From positions 1 through 64,000 of the forward strand of contig DATNLZ010000069.1 in NCBI GenBank assembly GCA_035602605.1: a DNA stretch of 64,000 nt, in the 5' to 3' direction. The notes below the pieces were generated by a model that saw only the letters and a list, made by a program, of their open reading frames with translations, made no database searches and had not been told where the DNA came from. Shown here piece by piece: positions 45,800-53,866 of the stretch (its first letter is position 1; each line of letters starts with the position of its first letter). This stretch comes from DASQHY01 sp035602605. GTDB taxonomy: Bacteria; Acidobacteriota; Terriglobia; Acidiferrales; UBA7541. Position numbers and translations under genes: made by a program.

Positions 45800-46267
45800 T
45801 CAATTCCTTCGAATCGTCTCCAGACCCTGCGTAGTGGTGTAGTACTTCACCCGCTTCTTGGCCGCGAAAACTAAGCGTGCCTGTTCGAGGTGGGTGCGCC
45901 CATCAACGCTCGCGATTACTATGGCGTCCACCTTGCGGCATAGCTCCTCAACAGAGTCGACCAGCTCTACTGCCCACTTATTTTTCATCTCGGCAGTAAA
46001 CTTCTCAATCCTGCTCGAACTAGCTTCCACGTCGGCGCTGCCACCCTTGAAAGCCGCAACGACGCGTGCTCCAGGTACATGCTCGGGGCTCGATGGGTCA
46101 TTCAGCAGTTGTGTGAACGCAACCACATGCGAGCTGTCCAGACCGATGATTCCTATCCGGATTGGCTTATCGTCCGCCGCTCGGTGAGCAAGTTCTCCAG
46201 CTGAAACCAAGGAAGCCGAGACTACCAGGCCTATGAAGATGAATAGAAAACGGAGGATGGCGGCCAT
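45800..46267 (-). pseudogene. Truncated exported Gfo/Idh/MocA-type protein (NAD-binding domain only)
   Basis: From ATG 46267 the 155-residue product has a hydrophobic export segment and one Rossmann domain: IRIGIIGLDSSHVVAF, an ELVDSVEELCRKVDAIVIASVDGRTHLEQA segment (DAIVIASVDG shown as the clear motif), then KKRVKYYTTTQGLETIRRN and stop. Full-length Gfo/Idh proteins are about 350-430 residues with a C-terminal alpha/beta domain; here it is absent and there is no room before NagA. The last 19 residues do not continue the family pattern (no EKP/DKP) and look more like the wing of a PadR-type regulator. It is probably a decayed or recombined gene, though an N-domain-only protein is not excluded. 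It overlaps NagB only in its longest, unlikely, reading. Confidence 0.55.
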
Positions 46268-46328
46268 AGAATCGGCCTGAAGGTAAGCTGAGCGTTGCAA
46301 TTGCGCAAGATAATAACGACCATTGAAA

Positions 46329-47087
46329 TCAGATGGCATTTCCCGAGAGTACCCCCGCCTTCAACAATCGAGCAGAATCCAAATCAAGAAACACCGTGGT
46401 GTTGGGATGAGTCCGCAAAATCGACGCTGGGGCCATCGGACCTATCTCACCCTCGAAGCATAGTTTTACTGCTTTGGCCTTGCGAGCGTCAGGTACCACG
46501 CAGAGTATGCTTCTAGATTTGAGAATCTGGCGAATCGTCATTGAAATCGCTTTCTTGGGGACCTCAGCCAGGGTTTCGAACCATCCCTCTCCTACTTGCT
46601 GGCGGCGACAGGCTTCATCGAGCCGGACGATTCTGTAGGGCTCTTCCGTCTCGAAATCAGCGGGAGGATCGTTGAATGCAAGATGTCCGTTCTCACCGAT
46701 TCCGACAAAAGCCACATCGATCGGAGCAGCAGTCAAAGCCCGGCCCACGTTGCGACATGCTTCTTCGGGGTCAGCTTCTCCGTCAAGCAAGGTATACTTC
46801 TTAATTCCGATTTTTTGAATCAGTCTTTCCAGCAGATATTTGCGGAAGCTGGCAGGATGCTCGATGGAGAGGCCCACATATTCATCCAGATGGAACATCT
46901 CCACCTTTTCCCAATCCACAGTGTGAGCTGCAGTCAAATCTTCCAGGAACTCAAACTGCGAAGCTCCGGTCGCAGCGATGATGCGTGCGGCTCCTCGATT
47001 TGCGATCGCATGGCGAATCGCCGCGGCTGCTTCTAAGGCAGCCGCTTTACCGAGCGAGGTGCTATCGCTACATATTTTTATAACCAT
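46329..47087 (-). CDS. nagB: Glucosamine-6-phosphate deaminase
   Basis: A 252-residue NagB-family protein. FHLDEYVGL carries the catalytic Asp68, and GIGENGHLAFNDPP the active-site loop with His134. Compared with E. coli NagB, the residue at the D141 position is Asn (also seen in some Gram-positive NagB) and at the E148 position Asp, so activity may differ slightly. It converts GlcN-6-phosphate to fructose-6-phosphate and ammonia. With nagA in the same direction, it links the locus to amino-sugar use. The ribosome site is weak. Confidence 0.83.
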   Translation of the reverse strand: MVIKICSDSTSLGKAAALEAAAAIRHAIANRGAARIIAATGASQFEFLEDLTAAHTVDWEKVEMFHLDEYVGLSIEHPASFRKYLLERLIQKIGIKKYTLLDGEADPEEACRNVGRALTAAPIDVAFVGIGENGHLAFNDPPADFETEEPYRIVRLDEACRRQQVGEGWFETLAEVPKKAISMTIRQILKSRSILCVVPDARKAKAVKLCFEGEIGPMAPASILRTHPNTTVFLDLDSARLLKAGVLSGNAI

Positions 47088-47202
47088 TTTATTTCTGCTG
47101 ATATGGGCGCCTCACGGAATTCCCGCGCAATCTCCCCGTAGATGCTCGCGGTTCGCCGCAGGGTTTCCAGCTCCCGCCGTTCTTGCGCTTTGCACCCTCC
47201 GC

Positions 47203-48129
47203 TTAGGTGCGGTCGAGAAGTAGCCGATCCACGCGACGGCTCACGTCGCGAAGGTAAACCTCATCGCCGCCTTTGAGTTCGGTGATGACGCTGCCGGAGT
47301 AACCTATTTCGGCGAAAGCCTCGCGCACCGCAGCCCAGTCCACGTCGCCTTCACCGAGGTTCACCCAAACGTATCCATCTTTTGTGCGCTTGAAGTCTTT
47401 GAGGTGTACTTTGACAATGCTTTTGCCAAGGGTGCGAATCCAGTCTTGCGGGTAGCCGTAAAGCATTACGTTACCCACGTCGAACCAAGCTTGGACCCAC
47501 GGGCTCTGAAACTCGCCAATGTACCTGGCCATTTCGAGCGGGCTCAGAAGGAACTTGTTCCACACTTCCTCGATGGCAATCACGACCTTCAGATCTTGGG
47601 CGAGAGGAATGAGCTTGCGGATCTCCTGCTGAGAGCGAGTCCAGGCATCGCGATAGGAGGTTTGCGCATTCACCACGGCCGGAACCAGCAGCACGGCGTC
47701 TGAACCCCATAGCTTGGCGTTATGCAACGACGTTCGCATTCCTGCCAGACACTTTTCCACGATTGCAGGATCGCTCGACGACAGGGGGTATTGCCAGTGA
47801 TCCATGTTCATCACCGAGTCGATGCGGATGTTCACACCATCAGCTGCTTTCTTGATCTCCTCGGCGATGTGCTCATCACCGGTCGTGGGCGCCTGCACAA
47901 CGTCAAAACCTACGTCGCGCACCATTTTGAAGCGGTCAGCGTAACTGAGCTGGGGTGGCAACATGTTGAGGACAGCACCCTTTTTGATATGGAGCTGCGC
48001 CGCAGGAGCGAAACCCCTTCTCGGATACGTGGCGGCTGCGATAGATTCGACGAAGCCGCCGCTGGTCAAGGCGGCTGAACAAGCTGTGAGAGAAGACTTC
48101 AGAAATTCGCGACGCGATGGATGGCGCAT
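47203..48129 (-). CDS. Tat-exported sugar isomerase/epimerase (AP-endonuclease-2-like TIM barrel)
   Basis: A 308-residue protein with a Tat leader (RREFLKSSL). The xylose-isomerase-like TIM barrel has IAIEEVWNKFL, WVQAWFDVGNVMLYG, KVHLKDFKR and ITELKGG, which supply the usual metal ligands Glu, Asp, His and Glu. AGGTTT precedes the ATG. It probably isomerises or epimerises a sugar outside the cytoplasm. It is next to a Gfo/Idh oxidoreductase gene (113-bp gap, same strand), a frequent pairing in which the isomerase acts on keto-sugars. Confidence 0.8.
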   Translation of the reverse strand: MRHPSRREFLKSSLTACSAALTSGGFVESIAAATYPRRGFAPAAQLHIKKGAVLNMLPPQLSYADRFKMVRDVGFDVVQAPTTGDEHIAEEIKKAADGVNIRIDSVMNMDHWQYPLSSSDPAIVEKCLAGMRTSLHNAKLWGSDAVLLVPAVVNAQTSYRDAWTRSQQEIRKLIPLAQDLKVVIAIEEVWNKFLLSPLEMARYIGEFQSPWVQAWFDVGNVMLYGYPQDWIRTLGKSIVKVHLKDFKRTKDGYVWVNLGEGDVDWAAVREAFAEIGYSGSVITELKGGDEVYLRDVSRRVDRLLLDRT

Positions 48130-48242
48130 ATTGAAACCTCGATGAGCCTCAGCGGCTGTCTTCTTTTCGCCCGCATTTTTTGAAGTGAAAGATTTAAACC
48201 AGAATTGATTCCTAAAATAGGGTGAACGTCAGCGGCGCAACC

Positions 48243-49553
48243 TTAGCGCAACTTGTTCAGGTCAATCTTTGGGTCCCACACTTCCTTGGACTTCAGCGTT
48301 TCGTCCCAGGTAACCTCACGTCCCTTGTAGGCGGCCGTGCGTGCCATTATGCAGGAAAGGGCGGATTCCGCGCCCTTGGCGGCCTGGTTATGGAAATTTC
48401 CGCCGACGATGCTTTCTACAAAGGCCTTCTTCTTTTCCGGATCAGCAAACTCCAGATTGGATCTGAAGTTTCCCGTGACTGAGAACGCCTTAGGATCGGC
48501 GGTATCCTTCGATGGCGAGGCAGCAGCTTGCCAGGGTTCGTCGCCCCAGATGCCGAGAGGACCAGAATACGGGGACTGCGATGTGCCTTTGGTTCCGAAG
48601 AAGCGCTCGGTGACTTCCCACCAGCCCTTGTTGAACTGCGTAGAGCTGAAGGTGATCGGAACGTTATCAGGATAATAAAATATTGTATTGTAATTTCCAT
48701 AGACGTCGCCGTCTGTGGGACGACCCTCGCGTCCGCCTGTCGCGTAGGCCTTCAGCGGATGGGCCTTCAGAACCCAGTTGCAGATGTCGATGACGTGGAT
48801 GTTCTGTTCCACGATGATGTCGCCGGAAAGGGCGCGGTCATACACCCAGTTGCGAAGCCGGCGCTGTTCGGCGGAGACGTCGGGGAACGCCGGACGTTCG
48901 AGGTAGCCCGTGAAATAGTGAGCTTCGCCGCAGACTATCTTGCCCAGTGCGCCGTCATGAATTCGCCTGACTAATTCAACGAACGGCGGGCAATCGCGGA
49001 TCTGAAAACCCACATCGAGGCTTAACTTGCCTTCGGCGCGCTTGCCAATTTCGATCACCTTCAATGCGCCGGGCACGTCCACGGCCACCGGCTTTTCGCA
49101 ATAAACGTGTTTTCCGGCGGCAACGCAAGCCTCTAGCTGCATGGGATGAAAATAAGGGGGTGTCGCAATTACGAGCGCGTCCAATTCCTTGGAAGCTGCG
49201 ATCTGCTGGTAAGCCTTGGGGCCGACGAAAAGTTGTGATGCGTCCAGCGCGGAGTAGCCTTTCGCCTGCTGAAGCGTGTCGAAGTGCGCCCGAGCCTTGT
49301 CGAGCTGGTCCTGAAATATGTCGGCTAAGGCGACAACGCGAGCGCCACCGGTCTCGACCAGATGAGTGGCGTCGCCTGTGCCTCGCCCGCCGCAGCCGAG
49401 CAGCCCAACGCGGACCGCGGAGTTCGCCGCTGTGCCGCGCACCAGCGCTGGCTTGATGAAGATCATCCCTGCGGACGCAGCAGCAGCCCCTAGAAATGTC
49501 CGGCGGTCGATTTTGCCTGTGGAATCAGATTTTTGCTTTGGATCTTCAGCCAT
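48243..49553 (-). CDS. Tat-exported Gfo/Idh/MocA-family oxidoreductase
   Basis: A 436-residue protein. The Tat leader is IDRRTFLGAAAASAG (Arg17-Arg18). The dinucleotide motif VGLLGCGGRGTG lies at about 48-60, followed by the catalytic-type EKP (153-155), and the C-terminal domain (SGDIIVEQNIHVIDICNWVL) has the His region of the family. It probably oxidises a sugar or glycoside with NAD(P) and is folded, with cofactor, before Tat export, as known for Zymomonas glucose-fructose oxidoreductase. It lies between two Tat isomerase genes on the same strand. Confidence 0.85.
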   Translation of the reverse strand: MAEDPKQKSDSTGKIDRRTFLGAAAASAGMIFIKPALVRGTAANSAVRVGLLGCGGRGTGDATHLVETGGARVVALADIFQDQLDKARAHFDTLQQAKGYSALDASQLFVGPKAYQQIAASKELDALVIATPPYFHPMQLEACVAAGKHVYCEKPVAVDVPGALKVIEIGKRAEGKLSLDVGFQIRDCPPFVELVRRIHDGALGKIVCGEAHYFTGYLERPAFPDVSAEQRRLRNWVYDRALSGDIIVEQNIHVIDICNWVLKAHPLKAYATGGREGRPTDGDVYGNYNTIFYYPDNVPITFSSTQFNKGWWEVTERFFGTKGTSQSPYSGPLGIWGDEPWQAAASPSKDTADPKAFSVTGNFRSNLEFADPEKKKAFVESIVGGNFHNQAAKGAESALSCIMARTAAYKGREVTWDETLKSKEVWDPKIDLNKLR

Positions 49554-49580
49554 TTATCCCCCGTCCTCCTGATACACCAC

Positions 49581-50561
49581 CTAGCCAATTACTTTTTCCA
49601 GGTATGCCTTCGCAGACCGTACGTCTTCCGCTTGCTGCGGACCCGAAATCTCCCGCTCAATCGTGACCGCCCCACGATAGTTGAGTATTTTCAGGTGCTC
49701 GATAATGCGCGGAAAATCCACTTTGCCCTTACCAATGGGAACTTCCTTGCCCAACTCCTTGGGGTTTGTGGGCCAGAGTCCATCCTTGGCGTGAATCCCC
49801 TGCACGTAAGGACCTAGGAGTTCGATGGCGTCAACCGGATTTGCCTTTCCGTAAAGAATCAGATTGGCGAGGTCGAAGTTAACGCCTTGGTTGTCGAGCC
49901 CGACGTCTTGGATAGTACGGACGAGCGTAATCGGAGTTTCCTGCCCGGTCTCATAGCGGAGATTCTGGCCGTTTTGTTTGCAGTAACCCGCTACCTCGCG
50001 AATAGCCGCCACAGTCTCTTTGTATACAGGGTCATTCGGATTCTCGGGAATGAATCCGCAGTGCGTCTGCACGGCAGGGATCCCACATTGCTTGGCAAAG
50101 TCGGAGGCCTCTTTGATGTGCGCGATGCGTGCGTCGCGTGTTTCGCGCGGTACCAAGCCGATGGTCAGCGGCCCCTGGTAGAAATCCCAGATTTCCCGCC
50201 CGGGCCCGCCAACGACGAGGGACGTTGCCTCAATCTGGTGTTTGTCGAGCGCCTGGCGCAGTTGGTCGGCGAGTCCCGGCAGGACCTCGCGCAGGAACAC
50301 CTGGCAGGTCGGCAGGCCGAGATCGTGAACCTTAGCCATAGCAACGCCGGGATCTTTGCCGATGCCGATGATCAGACCTAGCCGCAGCGGCTTCTTACCC
50401 TGGTTGGCTGGCACGGTTTGAGCAACCTGTACGGGGTTGATAGCCGAGGTTGCAGAGCCGCGGGTATCGCCACGCCCTAAGGCGGCACGCATTGGGCTCA
50501 GGCCAGCGGCCAGAGCACCTGCGGAAATCTGAAGAAAAGAACGCCGATTCTTCTTATTCAT
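49581..50561 (-). CDS. Tat-exported sugar isomerase/epimerase (AP-endonuclease-2-like TIM barrel)
   Basis: A 326-residue protein with a Tat leader (RRSFLQISAGALAA). TIM-barrel motifs include LRYETGQETPITL (Glu), NQGVNFDLANLILYG (Asp), GIHAKDG (His/Asp) and VTIEREISG (Glu). It is a paralogue, by fold, of the product of 47203-48129 but not closely similar in sequence. It lies 27 bp upstream of the Gfo/Idh gene and 54 bp after the DUF1080 gene, so the three probably share a transcript. Confidence 0.8.
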   Translation of the reverse strand: MNKKNRRSFLQISAGALAAGLSPMRAALGRGDTRGSATSAINPVQVAQTVPANQGKKPLRLGLIIGIGKDPGVAMAKVHDLGLPTCQVFLREVLPGLADQLRQALDKHQIEATSLVVGGPGREIWDFYQGPLTIGLVPRETRDARIAHIKEASDFAKQCGIPAVQTHCGFIPENPNDPVYKETVAAIREVAGYCKQNGQNLRYETGQETPITLVRTIQDVGLDNQGVNFDLANLILYGKANPVDAIELLGPYVQGIHAKDGLWPTNPKELGKEVPIGKGKVDFPRIIEHLKILNYRGAVTIEREISGPQQAEDVRSAKAYLEKVIG

Positions 50562-50615
50562 GGTGATGACTCAAAGACTGACGTCGTAAATCGTTTTGGC
50601 TACGGAAGTATGACT

Positions 50616-51245
50616 CTACTTTTCCTGGACGAAAATATCTTTCCAACGCATCTTCACGCCCCCGCCGGTATGAATCTGCAAACCAATCACGCCATCAATG
50701 AACTTTGGTGCTGGATCGGTAAAATCCGCCACCTTCACCCCATTGAGGTGAGTCACAATGTGATTGCCTAGCACTGACACTTCGAGGTCATTCCACGCGC
50801 CAGACTTCAGCGCCTGCTCACCCTCTGCCGTAGGCATTGCCACCCAACCGCGGCCGCCGCTTTCGTAAAGACCGCCGCTGTGCTTGCCCAAGGTGGGGTC
50901 TACCTCAACCTGCATCCCCACGATGTCCGGACCGTGTTGTAGGTCGATCCCGGTTATCCGAGCATGCAAAAAAACACCGCTGTTGCCCGCCGCCTCGCCC
51001 TTAAATTTAAGACGCAAATTGAAATCGCGATAGGTTTTTGCCGTCGTTAGGTAGCCGTACTTATTGACCGTACTCTGGCATAGGATGGTACCCTCTTCCG
51101 CAACCCACTTCTCTTCTCCGTTCTTCTTCCAACCCGCCAAATCCTTTCCGTTGAAAAGAGGAGCCCACCCGTCTTCCGGCGGCTGAACTGCAGCGCTGAA
51201 ACCCAGGAGCATCATGGCTGCCAGAAAAGCAACAATAGCTCTCAC
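50616..51245 (-). CDS. Secreted DUF1080 (3-keto-disaccharide hydrolase-like) protein
   Basis: GTG 51245 follows GGAGGA at proper spacing and opens a signal peptide (VRAIVAFLAAMMLLGF), so it is preferred over the ATG at 51260. The 209-residue product has the DUF1080 concanavalin-like fold: PLFNGKDLAGWKK, FKGEAAGNSGVFLHARI, VEVDPTLGKHSGGLYE and GLQIHTGGGVKMRWKDI. Members of this family hydrolyse 3-keto-glycosides. It is the first gene of the minus-strand run that continues through the Tat isomerases and Gfo/Idh enzyme. Confidence 0.82.
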   Translation of the reverse strand: MRAIVAFLAAMMLLGFSAAVQPPEDGWAPLFNGKDLAGWKKNGEEKWVAEEGTILCQSTVNKYGYLTTAKTYRDFNLRLKFKGEAAGNSGVFLHARITGIDLQHGPDIVGMQVEVDPTLGKHSGGLYESGGRGWVAMPTAEGEQALKSGAWNDLEVSVLGNHIVTHLNGVKVADFTDPAPKFIDGVIGLQIHTGGGVKMRWKDIFVQEK

Positions 51246-51570
51246 CGCAAGTTCCTCCATCTCCGCTCGGCCCGGGAATTCGTGCTCTCTGTCCAAGAAC
51301 AAATCAGAACGACGCCCCTAAACCGAACTGATCCTCTCGCTATTGAGCACCCGTGTTGTCACTGCTGGAAGAAGACCAAATAGAATGCCTTCGGCATCAC
51401 TCCTCTCCCTATCCGCGGGATGCTAGCATTACTTGAAAACCCAGATCAATGTCTCTCCGGCCTCACTACCCACTGCGGCCGCAAGCCGCTATAACATTGG
51501 CATGTCGGCTGGAGTGTCCGGCCTCCCGCTCCCGCATACCGGGTCTGACTCGCAGGTCCTCGGCATGGTC
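51246..51570. other. Intergenic region upstream of the DUF1080 operon
   Basis: A 325-bp gap between co-directional genes. It must carry the promoter of the downstream operon, but I cannot point to a convincing -35/-10 pair. Two overlapping plus-strand frames here lack ribosome sites and recognisable sequence. Confidence 0.35.
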
Positions 51571-52602
51571 TCATTTCAGAGAAGTTTCGGTCGATTGCGC
51601 TTCTCGCGCGCGCGCGAGAAGTTTTTTCATCTTGCCTTCGATCGAGCCGTCGCCGACGTGTTCATCCTGAAGGACGCCGTCCGCGTCGATCGTGAAGGTG
51701 TGCGGAATGGCCGTCACGCCAAACATCCGCGCTAACGGACCCTCGAAGCCACTGTCGCGGTATTGCGGCCAGGTCATTTCGTTTTTGCCAATGAAGTCTT
51801 TCCACTTCTGTTTGTCGGTATCAAGGCTCACGCTAAGGATCACCAGTGGTTGCTCCTGAAACTTCTTTGCGACCTTCCGAATATGCGGCAGCGCCTCGCG
51901 GCAGGGTGCGCACCACGTGGCCCAAAAATCGAGTAGCACAACCTTGCCTTGCAAATCGTCCAGGGAAACCTGCTTGCCATCTGTAGTGGTTATTGTGAAG
52001 GGCGGCGCCATTCTGGCCCGCGCAAGTTCGGGACGGCTGATGTATCGCAGCGCGCGCTGGCGGTTGGGATGTTCCGCGGGCTTCACCTTCACAAACTGCT
52101 CAAACCTGGCTTTTGCCGCATCGTCCTGTCGCAACTGCGCGAGCGCCTTTCCATCCAAGAATAGCGCGTCCGGGAAATTCGCATGAGCTGCGAGGGCCTT
52201 GCTAATCTCTTCGTGGGCGCGGGCGAAAAATTCGTCTTTATGCTTTTGCAAACCCTTGTCCATGAGCACTACAGCAAATTGATAGTGTGCGACGGCCGTA
52301 TCTCGCTCGCCCTGAGCTCCCGCCACCATCTCCTCCGCGGCGAGTTCGGCGATCTTCCACTCGCCGAGCTCAACTCCGTACTTGATCATTTGCTTCTGGC
52401 AGGCAAGGCAATGCCCACCGTCCTGCTTGTCCGCTTTCTTGAAACCCTCGAGGGCCGATTCGATCCTGTGTTCGTGTAGAGACGCCAATGCTTCCTTGTA
52501 TGTCTTCTGCGCCTTTTCATTGGTAGGCCCGTCTGTCTTTTCCTGGGCCAAGACGGGCGTCAGAACACAGCTCAAAGCCAAAGTGATGCTGGCAATTCGC
52601 AT
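51571..52602 (-). CDS. Exported TPR-TlpA-type thioredoxin-like protein
   Basis: A 343-residue protein with a signal peptide ending at LAQ (residue 20). Residues 30-190 are helical with TPR-like spacing, and contain an extra CxxC (Cys65, Cys68). The C-terminal TlpA/ResA-type thioredoxin domain (about 195-330) has the WCAPC active site (Cys231, Cys234) and the cis-Pro segment VTAIPHTFTID. AGGAGG precedes the ATG at five bases. Such proteins reduce disulfides, for example in cytochrome maturation, in the periplasm. No cytochrome genes are nearby. Confidence 0.82.
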   Translation of the reverse strand: MRIASITLALSCVLTPVLAQEKTDGPTNEKAQKTYKEALASLHEHRIESALEGFKKADKQDGGHCLACQKQMIKYGVELGEWKIAELAAEEMVAGAQGERDTAVAHYQFAVVLMDKGLQKHKDEFFARAHEEISKALAAHANFPDALFLDGKALAQLRQDDAAKARFEQFVKVKPAEHPNRQRALRYISRPELARARMAPPFTITTTDGKQVSLDDLQGKVVLLDFWATWCAPCREALPHIRKVAKKFQEQPLVILSVSLDTDKQKWKDFIGKNEMTWPQYRDSGFEGPLARMFGVTAIPHTFTIDADGVLQDEHVGDGSIEGKMKKLLARAREAQSTETSLK

Positions 52603-52935
52603 AGGAGCCTCCTGCTCTTAAAAAACGCGGCGCTAGGCTACCATGAAACCGGGGCTTGCCACTGAAATTTCCCCTTTTCACTCCTGAATGGGAACAACAA
52701 CTATCCATTCGAAGTGCCGCGTGATGGGCGTTGGCTGGTCACAGCAAATACAACGCACGTCTCGGATGCAATCTGGCTGCTTGAGCCGGTCGCCGCCCGC
52801 AACAAGTAGGGCCCTCTAGCGACCGTCAAGACTAAGGTTTATCAACCTCCCCTTTGGGCTGCGTCATCCGCGTTCGGGGGTCTTTTGTGGCAGCAATCGC
52901 CTCATCAGACCGAGCCCCTGGTAAGCTATTTCACC
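52603..52935. other. Intergenic region between TlpA-like gene and cutC
   Basis: A 333-bp divergent gap containing the beta-propeller remnant at 52681-52809. Apart from that, nothing recognisable is seen, and no clear promoter for cutC. Confidence 0.35.
52681..52809 (+). pseudogene. C-terminal remnant of a TolB/WD40-like beta-propeller gene
   Basis: One plus-strand frame with no usable start reads LNGNNNYPFEVPRDGRWLV, then SDAIWLLEPV, and a TAG stop at 52807-52809. The D-G-R-W-L-V ... D-x-W-L-L-E pattern is that of the last blade of TolB-like/WD40-like propellers, common in Acidobacteriota as parts of winged-helix or kinase proteins. Upstream the frame closes within 21 bases (TGA at 52663). 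It thus looks like a short relic left by a deletion. The call is from memory of the motif. Confidence 0.35.
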
Positions 52936-53637
52936 GTGCACCGTCCATACAGTCTCGAAATCGCCGTGGAATCAATCGAAGCGGCACTGGCGGCTGTGCG
53001 CGGCGGCGCTCATCGGCTGGAGCTTTGCAGCCAACTGGCAGCAGGCGGACTCACACCAAGCACCGAGCTCATACGCGCTGCACGCAAACGGATCTCGCTG
53101 CCTATTTTTGCGATGATTCGCCCTCGTGAGGGCGACTTTGTTTATTCCGACTTTGAATTCACAACCATGCAGCGGGACGTCGAAGCCGCGAAACAACTGG
53201 GAATGAACGGTGTTGTGCTGGGCCTTTTGAGAAATGACGGAAGTGTTGATATCGAGCGGACTCGGCATTTAGTCGAGCTCGCAGGTCCGCTGCCGGTGAC
53301 TTTTCATCGCGCCTTTGATACTTTGCCGGACCTAGCTGCCGCGCTCGACGATGTGATTCATACCGGAGCGGCGCGCATTCTCACCTCCGGCGGCGCGCCT
53401 ACCGCACTGCAAGGTCTCGCCAAGATTGCACGACTTGTCGCTGCCGCCCAGGATCGCATCGTTATCGTTCCTGGCCGCGGCATCAATTCATCGAACATTC
53501 GGGAGGTCGTGTACCGGACGCGTGCATGCGAGTTTCATTCGGGCCTCGGCACACGCATGCCTTACGGACGCAATCATTACGATTTATTCGAGAAGGAAGT
53601 ATGCGCAATGGCGAGCGTTTTAGCCAAGCGCAGCTGA
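52936..53637 (+). CDS. cutC: CutC-family protein
   Basis: A 233-residue TIM-barrel protein of CutC length. Family motifs: SLEIAVESIEAA, GGAHRLELCSQLAAGGLTPS, MIRPREGDFVYSD, VLGLLRNDGSVD, TFHRAFD and RILTSGGAPTALQG. CutC was linked to copper tolerance in E. coli, but its activity is uncertain. The GTG at 52936 places the start four residues before the conserved first strand and is preferred over a longer TTG reading; the ribosome site is weak in both. Confidence 0.85.
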   Translation: MHRPYSLEIAVESIEAALAAVRGGAHRLELCSQLAAGGLTPSTELIRAARKRISLPIFAMIRPREGDFVYSDFEFTTMQRDVEAAKQLGMNGVVLGLLRNDGSVDIERTRHLVELAGPLPVTFHRAFDTLPDLAAALDDVIHTGAARILTSGGAPTALQGLAKIARLVAAAQDRIVIVPGRGINSSNIREVVYRTRACEFHSGLGTRMPYGRNHYDLFEKEVCAMASVLAKRS

Positions 53638-53746
53638 GGCGGCCGAGAGGATAGGTGAGGTGTTAATAGCCAGCAAGTTTGCATGTACTGAAGAAATGGA
53701 ACGGCAGCGGCGCAAACAATGAGCGCGGTCAGCGGGGTCATCATGC

Positions 53747-53770
53747 GCCCAGCGCGGAATTGCGCTGGGC
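53747..53770. repeat. Nine-base-pair perfect inverted repeat between cutC and the acyl-CoA dehydrogenase gene
   Basis: GCCCAGCGC (53747-53755) and GCGCTGGGC (53762-53770) form a perfect 9-bp stem with a GGAATT loop. It lies 110 bp after the cutC stop and is not followed by a T-run. It may end cutC transcription or be a REP-like element. About 45 bp downstream is TATAAT (53814-53819), a possible -10 for the next gene, without a good -35. Confidence 0.4.
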
Positions 53771-53866
53771 ACACCCGAACACGTCGTGATAGTCCTGGAT
53801 GACCTACGTTGTATATAATCGCGGCCGCAATGCACTCCGTTAACAAGCGATGGGCCACCTAGCTAA

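Noticed and set aside
51433..51735. Overlapping plus-strand frames before and in the 3' end of the TlpA-like gene
   Set aside because: No ribosome site, no family sequence, and overlap with a well-supported minus-strand gene.
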